Below, piece by piece: positions 35,501 to 44,030 of a DNA stretch of 56,625 nucleotides. The position numbers were made by a program, and so were the translations under genes. The notes beneath the pieces were generated by a model that worked only from the letters and a program-made list of their open reading frames with translations, ran no database searches and was not told the DNA's origin. The stretch spans positions 1 to 56,625 of the forward strand of contig CALLWB010000111.1 of NCBI GenBank assembly GCA_938016265.1, given 5' to 3'. This DNA comes from an uncultured Saprospiraceae bacterium. GTDB lineage: Bacteria; Bacteroidota; Bacteroidia; Chitinophagales; Saprospiraceae. The stretch's first letter is position 1; every line of letters starts with the position of its first letter.

Positions 35501-36327
35501 GGATTACGTATTAAGGTGTGCATAAACTCATGTACAAACAAATTAATCGGTACTCCCTTTCCCTTTGCTAAGGTAAAACCATCACCAAAATCTACTCCAT
35601 TTATAGTTCCAACATCAATGGAAGCAAGCCCACCACCAGAACCAGACCAGCCTGGAATTGTCGGAGTTGGTTGTATTGGCCAACTATTGTCATATCGGTA
35701 GATTATCATTACGTAATCTAGTTCCCCATCTGGGCCAGTATTACTTACATCTTGTGAAAAATTAGGGTTATTGGCTCGTTGATCGTATGCAGCCCAATCA
35801 AAAGTAGGATTAAGTAACATAGCTTGTTGAATAACTCTTTGATTTGCCGTACTCCAAGAACCAAGATTTTGTGGAGCACCAGTAACTGGATTAGTGAACG
35901 GATCGATTACTACAAGAGAAGGATCTCCATTTCCCAAATGGAATACATCTCCATATAAGCGATAGTCTTCATTTGGTTTAGACATTACATTTAAAATTTT
36001 TGACACACTTTTGTTGTCTGGATCACCCATTATTAAAGGATCATCAAAATCTGTTTCTTTATTGAAGAAGAACTTATGTGTTGTAATTTCTGTACCATCA
36101 TACTCAACATAGTTAGGTAGACCATAGTTATTGGCAGGTGTTGGCGTGCCAGTTGGCCAACTGCCAAGTGGTTGATTTAACGCATTTGAAAATGCTGCAT
36201 AAATGATCAGAACGCGTTGTGATCCTTTTGGCGTTAGCGCATGACCATTTGCAGAATTCTGGGCAAACGCTTGGGTGCAAAGCAAGATACTTGCTACTAT
36301 TAATAGAATTTTTAATGTACAATTCAT
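32587..36327 (-). CDS. Large secreted HExxH metalloprotease-like protein with beta-helix and T9SS tail
   Basis: 1246 residues. Sec signal (1-22, TQAFAQ). Residues about 35-560 resemble an immune-inhibitor-A/M6-type peptidase: H266-E267-x2-H270 (FVHEFMHTL) with a possible third ligand H277 (NPH), then a GWGAMALPGWFD strand and WERWYAGFI, as in M6 enzymes. The family's usual third ligand spacing is not matched, so activity is uncertain. About 640-1030 is a right-handed beta-helix (repeats like EIADRSLFLKNGKV, ELHGNTTIPKII). Ends in a type A sorting domain (LSPNPATASVNISV ... ASGIYLVSIYQ). T9SS cargo. The fusion of a protease-like domain with a beta-helix is unusual. Confidence 0.8.
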   Translation of the reverse strand: MNCTLKILLIVASILLCTQAFAQNSANGHALTPKGSQRVLIIYAAFSNALNQPLGSWPTGTPTPANNYGLPNYVEYDGTEITTHKFFFNKETDFDDPLIMGDPDNKSVSKILNVMSKPNEDYRLYGDVFHLGNGDPSLVVIDPFTNPVTGAPQNLGSWSTANQRVIQQAMLLNPTFDWAAYDQRANNPNFSQDVSNTGPDGELDYVMIIYRYDNSWPIQPTPTIPGWSGSGGGLASIDVGTINGVDFGDGFTLAKGKGVPINLFVHEFMHTLIRNPHTMGANGVIGNHLYLSKGWGAMALPGWFDQTFNSWERWYAGFIDPVEITTSGVYPLTDFITTGESLRIRIPNSGDQNLWIENHTGSHELDHHSYLGSNIGPNFPDVDPGVYMMVEDIAPTRGDVNVVASGAGGLKTVHPDGNWDFRKTTAPPIFNNWNNELHQFEKVARNPIGGLAVTQNIPVDLNNDGVITNDYGWNGTSGSEALSVARELANGDNLWYRGWGAGGDGDNPSAAFKTGDKLEMQGNPVLNHPGFDQSTQQLDPYILNGLKVEIISTGPTAMVEVTFEEVNVNSNVRWTGDIELPNITGDTNPDLILGNSKKITLDVNGTPNRETIHPLTNDFVTPTVMTITSGSKVHMLEKSNITVKRHSTLIIEDGAEVILEDGACIVVEETGTLYLKGNKIQTNGSGSVLVFRGTLKTDDNVDFNFTGPGFASFESTHKLELGVNSDFVLHRTTGQNRFLELKNNTVLEIADRSLFLKNGKVQYGQNAKIKATNAAVNLFRLSMVELNGHSQIGLEGHDLTNFNATQVAIEGLEKGLELHGNTTIPKIIQSRIDKCTVGVEAHGQTKIEIRNCNFYDNLEAAVSIYETETAFLDNNRVNASTLYGYNFKEVVFANIRCGEVKNCYVGINASQTNTFLRKGVQVTDNETGVEYYANSVANFALTVGDAGAAAIKNNKVGVRGENIILHIDAVEHGLENETVTLPNNFGGNQKLFDICYSDPSFVPYTIPMKGNYWGGSSVYSNNFSLFHSSCGAPNYIQVDGANFFTTYAGQPNGCLFQLPPQGPTVPNQNCALYVKGKLVYLANISKTGHRELLQEKYTSAKQNFSVVASVNSKTTMKPVCRQKVYFAKCMVNALGSTKSLITPSFPYSGGTIVKRESQESLSAFKLSPNPATASVNISVPGKYNDQQLSIHILDLMGNRVKSINLYGQSQSNIDLSGLASGIYLVSIYQNSERITSEKLVVHSTTK

Positions 36328-36847
36328 AATATTATTTTTTTGTTTAAAAAAGAGGATGATCGTTGATAAAATTTGCTGTGTTTATTGTTATAAATAATTG
36401 ATTGCTATTCTTTTTTTATAAAAATTAGACATAGAAATCCCTTGCCCCTATTAAAAAAATGAGGTCTAAATTATTGTGTTCTATCTTACTTTTAGCTTGA
36501 CAAATAGGTTTGGCAAAGTTGGTAATTGAAAAACACCAACTTGATTAGAATAGAGTCCTACCTTCTATAGATAGAAAAGGAAAGAAAACTGAAATACTTT
36601 TAGTGTTATCCAAGCATAAAGGTGGTCAATTGGCTATTTCTAGGCGAATTATCTTGCTTACTACAAAACTGTAGTAGTGCTTGGACGATGTTACGTACGA
36701 CTGTATACTAAGTGCAATTAGTTATGATTTTATTGAAAATGCAGGCGAATTTAAAGTAAAGGGATTTCAACGAGAATTTTTGAGGAATAAATGAGGTGAG
36801 TAGTTTAGCCAACTCACCTCCTTAATTTATTTGTTTTGTGCTGTTAA
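36328..36847. other. Intergenic region without a gene
   Basis: 520 AT-rich bases. A hairpin at 36793-36820 near the right side ends the next gene. No frame, promoter match or repeat is otherwise convincing. Confidence 0.5.
36791..36822 (-). terminator. Hairpin downstream of the small secreted protein gene
   Basis: 9-pair stem GAGGTGAGT/ACTCACCTC (36793-36801 with 36812-36820), 10-base loop. The leftward T-run is weak. Confidence 0.5.
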
Positions 36848-37279
36848 TTAACAGCCATCGCAAGGCTCTACGATCACGACACAACCGTCATATATTAATT
36901 TGCCTTCAACTCCTTCTCCTGAACATTCCAGGAATAAGTGTGTAGGATCACTACTGCCTGCGAATTGGGCAACTGGTATTGTTACCGAAAATTGAGCAGT
37001 TTGACCATCGTGTAATTCAGTAGGTGAATAAAAAACTATATCCATAATTCGGATTACTGCATAACCACTTTCATTGCAAAAATCTTCTCTTGGACAAAAG
37101 TCCATATCAAAGGTTACAGTTATTTCCACACCACCAGATGAATTGATCCATGCTGTTGCAGCCATATTGGCCACATTACTTTGGGAACTTTGATTAGGAA
37201 CTCCGAACGTTTGGGAGATACTTACATTGGACAATAGAGTAATTAATAGGATAGTTGACAGGATTTTTAAGTAGTTCAT
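36848..37279 (-). CDS. Small secreted protein, unknown
   Basis: 143 residues with a Sec signal (1-23, SNVSISQ). The mature part is beta-rich, with a DFCPREDFCNES loop and Cys near the end (DGCVVIVEPCDGC), suggesting two or three disulfides. No family recognised. It lacks a sorting domain and may be periplasmic or outer-surface. Its neighbours are a large secreted protein downstream and a helical-repeat protein divergently upstream. Confidence 0.6.
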   Translation of the reverse strand: MNYLKILSTILLITLLSNVSISQTFGVPNQSSQSNVANMAATAWINSSGGVEITVTFDMDFCPREDFCNESGYAVIRIMDIVFYSPTELHDGQTAQFSVTIPVAQFAGSSDPTHLFLECSGEGVEGKLIYDGCVVIVEPCDGC

Positions 37280-37529
37280 TGTTTAATTTTTTTTTAAAAC
37301 ATAATTAGTAATTAATTGGTTATTAAGATCTTAGTTAGGTTGCATTGTTATAAAACAAACATACTCCTTTTCTCAGAGAAATGAAATAAAAATTCCAACC
37401 CTTTGTTTTCTATTTTTTTGTTAAATTAGACCACTACAAACAACTAAAACATCATAAAGAATCTGATAAACAACAATTTAAGCAAATACACTTCTATCAA
37501 TTTTGTTTTTCATAATTTAATTATTTTTG

Positions 37530-37537
37530 TACCTTTG
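37530..37537 (+). promoter_or_regulatory. Candidate -7 box for the helical-repeat gene
   Basis: TACCTTTG matches TAnnTTTG and ends 19 bases before the ATG at 37557. A TTTG at 37502-37505 is somewhat too far upstream for a -33 box. Confidence 0.55.
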
Positions 37538-37556
37538 TAGAACAATATTTTAAAGA

Positions 37557-39044
37557 ATGGAAGAAAAAACGGTGAATTCTAGCAGGTTAATCAAATATTT
37601 GAAACTGATCAGGAAAGAAGAATTGAGTAGGGTTATGGCTTTTTTGAATTCCCCATTCTTCAATACCAGAAAAGATGTTGCAGACTTAATGCGATTGATG
37701 TGGAAGTACGCTCCTGATTTTAAACGTTCGCTTTATCGGAAGGATATTTATCACAAATTATTCGATCCTACAAAAAATGTAACGTTTACCGCAAAGGAAG
37801 ACAATAAGATTAGAAACCTAATGAGTCGGTTAATTAGTCTTTTGGAGGCTTATTTAGTCCAAACGAAACAACAGGACCACCCAATTTGGAAGAAAAGGTT
37901 ACTAGTAGATAGTTTGATCGAGCGTAAAAGCCATGAATTGGCAATTCAAAAACTAGATGCATCCAAACAACAATTAAAGGCAGAACCTCATATTAATATC
38001 CAAACATTCTATAGTGATTTTTTGCTCGAAGAAGCTGGTTTTTATTTAAATGTATTGACTAGACAACGCGCTCCTACCACTATTGCGAGACCTGCTGTCA
38101 ATAGTTTACAAATTTATTCAATTACCAATTTGCTCTTTTATTATTGTATTGATGTCAATCAAATGAGGAATACCAGTCATGTTTCTTCCGAGTTAAACTT
38201 TCTAACCCCCTTGACTGAATACTTAAGAGAAAATCTAGAAAAAGTGCCTGTGGTTACTCAAATATACTACAACATCCTAAATATGCTGCTAGATAGAAAT
38301 GGACAAGAATACTTCAAGCAAGCGCTGAATCTGGTGAACGAGCATTTAGAGTTATTTACCTTATCAGATCGTAGGCATATTTATGGGTTTCTAAATAATT
38401 TTTGTGCAGGAAAAATCAGGGGTGGCGAATCCGATTTTCGTAAATACAGATACACTATTTATGACACCAGTATTCGACAATTAGTCTGGACCACCAATTC
38501 TTTTATTCCGCCTCATCATTATGTCATTCATTCTCACAATATGCTGCTGTTAGGTAAATTTGAAGAGACACAAGAATTCATTTCTGAATACGCTGACAAG
38601 TTGCCTTTAGCGCAAAAGGTATCAATCCCTCAACTTTGCCTAACCATGCTTCATTTCCATAAGGAAGAATACGAGGAAGCACATAGCCAGCTGATCTTAA
38701 TACCCAAGCTTCAGGATTATTTATTTGTTCTTTTCGAGAAAATATTATCCATTCAGATCTTCATTGAAAAAAAGGAATTTTTCTTAGCAGAAAGTAATTT
38801 ACAATCCTTACAAGGATTTTTAAGGTCTGGGAGGGGTAGAAATTTATCAAAAACTATACAGAAAGGATATCTAAATTTTGCTTCCTACACTACCCGACTG
38901 CTACCTTACCTGCAATTCGGGAAACTAGCTAAGCTAGATCAAAGTCTTTCGATCAAACTTAGTCTAGAAATAAAAACATCTCCTACACTCTACGAAAGAG
39001 AATGGTTGACAAAATCAGTCGATAAAATTAATATTCGCAAGTAA
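37557..39044 (+). CDS. Helical-repeat protein, function unknown
   Basis: 495 residues, cytosolic, almost entirely helical. The N-terminus (SSRLIKYLKLIRKEELSRVMAFLNSPFFNTRKDVADLMRLM) is a motif I associate with a Saprospiria family of roughly 500-residue solenoids; 'FLNSPFFN' is characteristic. The remainder reads as TPR-like helices. It is comparable in length and plan to the gene at 10640-12136. No enzymatic motif. smc lies downstream on the same strand. Confidence 0.65.
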   Translation: MEEKTVNSSRLIKYLKLIRKEELSRVMAFLNSPFFNTRKDVADLMRLMWKYAPDFKRSLYRKDIYHKLFDPTKNVTFTAKEDNKIRNLMSRLISLLEAYLVQTKQQDHPIWKKRLLVDSLIERKSHELAIQKLDASKQQLKAEPHINIQTFYSDFLLEEAGFYLNVLTRQRAPTTIARPAVNSLQIYSITNLLFYYCIDVNQMRNTSHVSSELNFLTPLTEYLRENLEKVPVVTQIYYNILNMLLDRNGQEYFKQALNLVNEHLELFTLSDRRHIYGFLNNFCAGKIRGGESDFRKYRYTIYDTSIRQLVWTTNSFIPPHHYVIHSHNMLLLGKFEETQEFISEYADKLPLAQKVSIPQLCLTMLHFHKEEYEEAHSQLILIPKLQDYLFVLFEKILSIQIFIEKKEFFLAESNLQSLQGFLRSGRGRNLSKTIQKGYLNFASYTTRLLPYLQFGKLAKLDQSLSIKLSLEIKTSPTLYEREWLTKSVDKINIRK

Positions 39045-39292
39045 AACTGAACGGTGTTTTGATCATCGGTGCCCGCTGTTAAATTATTCATGGTTGTTGT
39101 ATTTAGAATGTAGGCTCTATGTAAAGGTAGTTTACTACATATAAAGGTAGTTCATTATGTATTTGTTTGAACCACATTAAGATGTTGTGGGAATACGTGC
39201 CTGGTACTTCGTTTAATGGATCTTTGGCCCGTTAGTTATTTAAGATTCTTACCTAATACAATCAAAAAATTATAAATAATCACTTCCTAAGC

Positions 39293-39442
39293 ATGGACAA
39301 ACAAATAAATGTGCCTATTTTCGTCCTCCCCAATAAATTCTTAAAAATAGTAGGATTAAAGCGAGATCACGATGCCGTCCGCTTGGTATTAGACAGGATA
39401 TCACCATATGCAGTTAAAAACCTTATCTATAAAAGGGTTTAA
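39293..39442 (+). CDS. Possible 49-residue protein overlapping smc start
   Basis: ATG at 39293, stop at 39440-39442, 49 residues (MDKQINVPIFVLPNKFLKIV..., then LKRDHDAVRLVLDRISPYAV). It runs 35 bases into smc in another frame. The composition is protein-like and the position would suit translational coupling. No family is known and it may be chance. Confidence 0.3.
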   Translation: MDKQINVPIFVLPNKFLKIVGLKRDHDAVRLVLDRISPYAVKNLIYKRV

Positions 39443-42400
39443 AAGTTTTGCTGACAAGACCATTGTCAACTTCAATCAAAACATCACCGGAATCGTTGGT
39501 CCGAACGGTTGTGGCAAGTCGAATATTGTCGATGCGATACGGTGGGTGCTTGGCGAACAGAAAAGTCGGGAACTGCGGTCGGAAAAGATGAGTAATGTAA
39601 TTTTTGCTGGTACTAAAAAGCGGAAAGCGGGTGGCTTGGCAGAGGTTTCCTTGACTTTTGAGAATACTCGGAATTTGCTGCCTACGGAGTATCATACAGT
39701 GACGATTACTAGAATGCTGTATCGTAGTGGGGAGAGCGAATATCGGTTGAACAATGTTCCTTGTAGACTGAAAGATATCAAGACGTTGTTGATGGATACT
39801 GGGATTGGGTCGAATTCTTATGCGATTATTGCGCTTGGAATGGTGGATGATTTGCTAAATGATCATGAAAATTCCAGAAGAAGATTGTTTGAACAAGCTG
39901 CTGGAATCTCTAAGTTTAAAATCAGGAAACGAGAAACGTTTAACAAACTCAAGGGCACAGAGGCTGATCTGGATCGGGTGGAGGATTTGTTGTTTGAAAT
40001 TGAAGGGAATCTGAAGACGCTTGAAAAACAAGCAAAACGAGCTAAAAAATACTTCGAACACAAGGAAAATTACAAGGCCCTAAGTATAGAATTGGCAGTC
40101 TACAGACTGATAGATTTTAAAGCGATTTACAAAGGGCTGAAAGAAAAAATCCAGTCGGAAAGCGATAATAAACTGAAGTTGGAGACCACTTCCAAGAAGT
40201 CCATATCTATTCTTGAAAAAGAAAAAGCCAGCAATCTGGAAAAAGAAAAGGAACTTTCTGACAAACAAAAGGGCCTCAACAAGTTGATAGGGATAACCCG
40301 AAGCAAGGAAAATGACAAAAAAGTCCTAGAACAAAAGGTCAACTTCATCACGCAGAATGAAACCAACCTCTTCCGTCAAATTGAGTCTGGACAGACCAAT
40401 CTCCAGCAAAATGAGACAGACATCGTCTATTATCGAACCGAAATCAATACCGAAAAAAAGATAGAGGAAAAACTAGAAACCCAACTTGAAGCAGCAGAAG
40501 CCCAACTCAAAAAAATAAGGGACAGTCATGGAAGTCTAAAAACAGAGCTGGATGATTTCATGCGAGAACAACAAGCTCAAGAACGCCAAATCTTTGAATT
40601 GGAAAAGAAAAAAGCGATTCAATCCAATCAAAAAGAAAACATCGAAAACGAACTGAGGCGAAACGAAGAAGAAATAAAACGACGCACAGAAGACCTCAAA
40701 TCCCTAAAAGGAAATTTCAAAAAACTCTCCGCCAATCGCAATGAGAAGGAAGAATTAATCGTCAAACTAGAAAAACAAGAAAACGAACGCCAAGTAAAAA
40801 TTGAGTCGACAGAGGAAGAACTCGAAAAAATAAAACAGGAAATCGTCCTCCTAAACCGACAGCTAGACTCCAAACAAAATGAATACAAACTGACAAAAAG
40901 TCTAGTAGACAATCTAGAAGGTTTCCCAGAATCCATCAAATTTCTTAGCAAAAACAAAACCTGGGGAACAAACGCCCCTCTACTTTCTGACGTCATTTAT
41001 TGTAAGAAGGATTACCGTATTGCTATTGAGAACTATTTGGATAATTATTTGAATTATTACGTAGTAAAAAACCTGCAAGAAGCGCTAAAAGCAATTAGCC
41101 TACTAGAGAAATCACAGAAAGGAAAGGCCAACTTCTTCTTGCTAGATCAATTGCCAACCCTGGAGTTAAGAACCGCCCCGCCTCAAAACACCGTCTCTGC
41201 ACTAGAAGTAGTCGAAGTAGAAGAATCGTACCAACGGCTTTGCTATTATCTATTGGACAAGGTATTCCTTACCGACAAAGAGTCTGCTGATGATCTACAA
41301 AACGAGAATCCAGCAGCCATCATTCTATCAAAAAGTGGAAAGTTTGTAAAGTCCAGGTTCGCTATTTCAGGAGGATCTGTTGGGCTGTTTGAAGGAAAGC
41401 GGATTGGCCGAAAGAAAAACCTCGAGGTTTTAACCAAAGAAATCGCAAAATTGGAAGCCAACGGCAAAAAATTGTCCGCCAGTTTTGAAAAAACACACAA
41501 AAGCCTGAATGACCTTAAAAAAGCAACCATCAAACCGCAAATTGAGGTAGAAAAAGTCAGCTTAGGCAAGCTGCAACAAGAAGCCGCCACCATGCAGGCC
41601 AATCTTGAAAACTATGAGACCTTCCTCAACAACGTCCTTGAAAAGAAGAAGCAATCCCTGGACCGAATCAAAGAGATCGAAACAGAAAATAAAAAAATAG
41701 AGGTGGACCTGAAAGCAACTTCCAAAAAGGCTGCCACCCTCAAAAAGAAAATCGAGGACATGGATTCCTCCTACAAAGATATCGCAGACGCACTCAGCAA
41801 AGCATCTACAGAATACAACCAAAAAAACATCGAGTTTATCCGCCAGCAAAATAAGATAAACGCCCTGCAAAGAGAGCTATCCTTCCGAGAAAAACAGATC
41901 TCTGACATCCGCACAAAATTGGAGCAAGATCAACTATCCAGACAAAGCTCGCAGGCAGATCTCGCTAAGGCAAAAGAAGATATCGTCCAACTCGACATCG
42001 ATTTAGTCCAGTGTTACAAAGACAAAAAGGCATTCGAAACCAATTTGAACGACTTCGAACAAAACTATTATCAGTCAAGAGGAACGATCAATGAACAAGA
42101 GGATACCATTAGAAAACTGACAAAATCCATTCAAGATAGCCAGTCTCTACTTGAATCCCTTCGCGAAAAATACAGCGAGGTAAGAATTGAGTTGCATTCT
42201 ATTGGCGAACGCATGAAAATCGAATTTGGAATTGAGGTCAACGAGATCATGAACAATGACCCGAATCCAGATTTCACAATGGAAGAACTGGAAGAAAAGG
42301 TCGCCAAACTCAAGGTTAAAATTGAAAATTACGGAGAGATCAACCCGATGGCTGTCGAAGCATATGATGAAATGAACGAACGCTACCAGTTTATCAGTGC

Positions 42401-42935
42401 CCAGCGAAACGACCTTCGAGAAGCCAAGGACTCCCTATTGAAAACAATTGAGGAAATAGAAATCACTGCTACGGCCCAATTTATGGAAGCCTTTCATCAG
42501 GTAAGGGAAAATTTCAAAATCGTTTTCCGTAGTCTATTTACCGAAGACGACAATTGTGATTTGATGTTGGAAGATCCTGAAAATCCGCTAGAATCTCCTA
42601 TCAAAATTACGGCGAAGCCCAAGGGAAAACGGCCACAGTCCATCAACCAACTGTCAGGTGGGGAAAAGACATTGACAGCAACAGCACTTTTATTTGCGTT
42701 GTATTTATTGAAACCAGCACCTTTCTGTATTTTCGATGAGGTAGATGCGCCACTTGATGATGCCAACATCGGCAAATTCAACAAAATCATCAGCAAATTT
42801 TCGGATGATTCTCAATTCATCATTGTCACCCACAACAAGCAGACCATGGCCTCTGTAGACGTTATATATGGGGTCACGATGGCAGAGCAAGGTGTCTCTC
42901 GAGTCGTCCCGGTTGACTTCCGTAGCTTGGGTTAG
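39408..42935 (+). CDS. smc: Chromosome segregation protein SMC
   Basis: 1175 residues, full length for the family. Walker A GPNGCGKS at 31-38; two long coiled coils (about 170-500 and 670-1000) separated by the hinge (about 515-650); C-terminal signature LSGGE at 1082-1086; Walker B CIFDEVDAPLDD with D1110 and E1111. Forms the ATP-driven dimer that, with ScpA and ScpB, compacts and separates the chromosome; neither scp gene is in this window. Cytosolic, nucleoid-associated. A small frame overlaps its start. Confidence 0.95.
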   Translation: MQLKTLSIKGFKSFADKTIVNFNQNITGIVGPNGCGKSNIVDAIRWVLGEQKSRELRSEKMSNVIFAGTKKRKAGGLAEVSLTFENTRNLLPTEYHTVTITRMLYRSGESEYRLNNVPCRLKDIKTLLMDTGIGSNSYAIIALGMVDDLLNDHENSRRRLFEQAAGISKFKIRKRETFNKLKGTEADLDRVEDLLFEIEGNLKTLEKQAKRAKKYFEHKENYKALSIELAVYRLIDFKAIYKGLKEKIQSESDNKLKLETTSKKSISILEKEKASNLEKEKELSDKQKGLNKLIGITRSKENDKKVLEQKVNFITQNETNLFRQIESGQTNLQQNETDIVYYRTEINTEKKIEEKLETQLEAAEAQLKKIRDSHGSLKTELDDFMREQQAQERQIFELEKKKAIQSNQKENIENELRRNEEEIKRRTEDLKSLKGNFKKLSANRNEKEELIVKLEKQENERQVKIESTEEELEKIKQEIVLLNRQLDSKQNEYKLTKSLVDNLEGFPESIKFLSKNKTWGTNAPLLSDVIYCKKDYRIAIENYLDNYLNYYVVKNLQEALKAISLLEKSQKGKANFFLLDQLPTLELRTAPPQNTVSALEVVEVEESYQRLCYYLLDKVFLTDKESADDLQNENPAAIILSKSGKFVKSRFAISGGSVGLFEGKRIGRKKNLEVLTKEIAKLEANGKKLSASFEKTHKSLNDLKKATIKPQIEVEKVSLGKLQQEAATMQANLENYETFLNNVLEKKKQSLDRIKEIETENKKIEVDLKATSKKAATLKKKIEDMDSSYKDIADALSKASTEYNQKNIEFIRQQNKINALQRELSFREKQISDIRTKLEQDQLSRQSSQADLAKAKEDIVQLDIDLVQCYKDKKAFETNLNDFEQNYYQSRGTINEQEDTIRKLTKSIQDSQSLLESLREKYSEVRIELHSIGERMKIEFGIEVNEIMNNDPNPDFTMEELEEKVAKLKVKIENYGEINPMAVEAYDEMNERYQFISAQRNDLREAKDSLLKTIEEIEITATAQFMEAFHQVRENFKIVFRSLFTEDDNCDLMLEDPENPLESPIKITAKPKGKRPQSINQLSGGEKTLTATALLFALYLLKPAPFCIFDEVDAPLDDANIGKFNKIISKFSDDSQFIIVTHNKQTMASVDVIYGVTMAEQGVSRVVPVDFRSLG

Positions 42936-43004
42936 TTGTCCGGTAATTCACTTGCTAAATTATTGGATTATTTGATTTTACATCCAAACGATCCCGCTTG
43001 CAAC

Positions 43005-43061
43005 ATTACTTAATAATTCAATACACCCAATAACCTTTTAACTTAACAAAATAACTAAACT
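43005..43061. repeat. Degenerate copy of the 8-bp repeat between smc and ribF
   Basis: ATAATTCA, ATAACCTT, TTAACTTA and ATAACTAA units lie between smc and ribF, just upstream of the ribF -7 box. The match to the consensus is weaker than elsewhere. Confidence 0.35.
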
Positions 43062-43069
43062 AAATTTCC

Positions 43070-43077
43070 TATTTTTG
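43070..43077 (+). promoter_or_regulatory. Candidate -7 box for ribF
   Basis: TATTTTTG matches TAnnTTTG and ends 17 bases before the ATG at 43095. Confidence 0.55.
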
Positions 43078-43094
43078 CGGCTTATATTTTTTGA

Positions 43095-44030
43095 ATGAAA
43101 GTACATCGAGATTTAGCGGTTTTGCCCGTGTTCAAAAATGCCGTTTTGACCATCGGCTCCTTTGATGGAGTACACGCTGGTCATCAGGAAATTTTGAAGC
43201 GACTGAATACACTGGCAAAGGAGATTGGAGGAGAAAGTATACTCATTACTTTTGATCCGCATCCCCGATTGGTAGTCTACCCTGATGATAATACGCTGAA
43301 ACTTATTTCTACCGTAGAGGAAAAAGCAAAATTGCTAGAACAATATGGAATTGACCATATGGTAGTGGTCAATTTTACTAAAGAATTTTCCAAGCAATCT
43401 CCTGATGAATACATCTGTAATTTTCTAGTAGAAAAATTCCATCCTAAGCGAATTGTGATTGGCTATGACCATAAATTTGGGAATAAGCGCGCAGGCAACA
43501 TTGATTATCTTCGAAATTTTGAAAAAGAATTCGGATTTAGTGTAGAGGAAATTGACAAACAAGCCATTGAAGACATTGCGGTTAGCTCTACTAAAGTCAG
43601 AAATGCCTTATTGGAAGGAGATATTCAGGCGGCAACCGCTCTATTGAATCACTCGTTTTCCCTTTCTGGTATTATTGAGAAAGGCAAGCAGCTAGGCAAA
43701 TCCATCGGTTTCCCTACAGCAAATTTAAAAATACAATATCCTTACAAAATAATACCTGCCATTGGCATTTATGCGGTGCGTGTTTGGCACAAATCCACCC
43801 GCTACAACGGTATGTTATACATTGGCAAATCACTCGACAATGAACAAGTAACCATTGAGGTTAACATTTTTGATTTTAATAAGGAAATTTATGAGGATTC
43901 CCTCCGTCTTGAGTTTGTCGATTTTGTAAGAAAAGACATCCGCTTTGATAGTGTAAAAGCCCTCACGGAACAACTAAAAAAAGACCAGACCAAGGTATTA
44001 GCCATCTTTAACTCAATTGACAAAGAATGA
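43095..44030 (+). CDS. ribF: Bifunctional riboflavin kinase / FAD synthetase
   Basis: 311 residues, cytosolic. Makes FMN from riboflavin and ATP, then FAD. The N-terminal nucleotidyltransferase has the GSFDGVHAGHQEIL motif (about 22-35; HxGH type) and VSSTKVRNALLEGD; the C-terminal flavokinase has GKSIGFPTANL (about 214-224) and GMLYIGKS. Length normal. The stop overlaps the start of the glycosyltransferase by 4 bases (ATGA), so the two are co-transcribed. Confidence 0.93.
   Translation: MKVHRDLAVLPVFKNAVLTIGSFDGVHAGHQEILKRLNTLAKEIGGESILITFDPHPRLVVYPDDNTLKLISTVEEKAKLLEQYGIDHMVVVNFTKEFSKQSPDEYICNFLVEKFHPKRIVIGYDHKFGNKRAGNIDYLRNFEKEFGFSVEEIDKQAIEDIAVSSTKVRNALLEGDIQAATALLNHSFSLSGIIEKGKQLGKSIGFPTANLKIQYPYKIIPAIGIYAVRVWHKSTRYNGMLYIGKSLDNEQVTIEVNIFDFNKEIYEDSLRLEFVDFVRKDIRFDSVKALTEQLKKDQTKVLAIFNSIDKE

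Noticed and set aside
39423-42890. Leftward frames of 60-120 codons inside smc
   Set aside because: Antisense to coiled-coil codons; Ser/Phe-rich composition typical of shadow frames.
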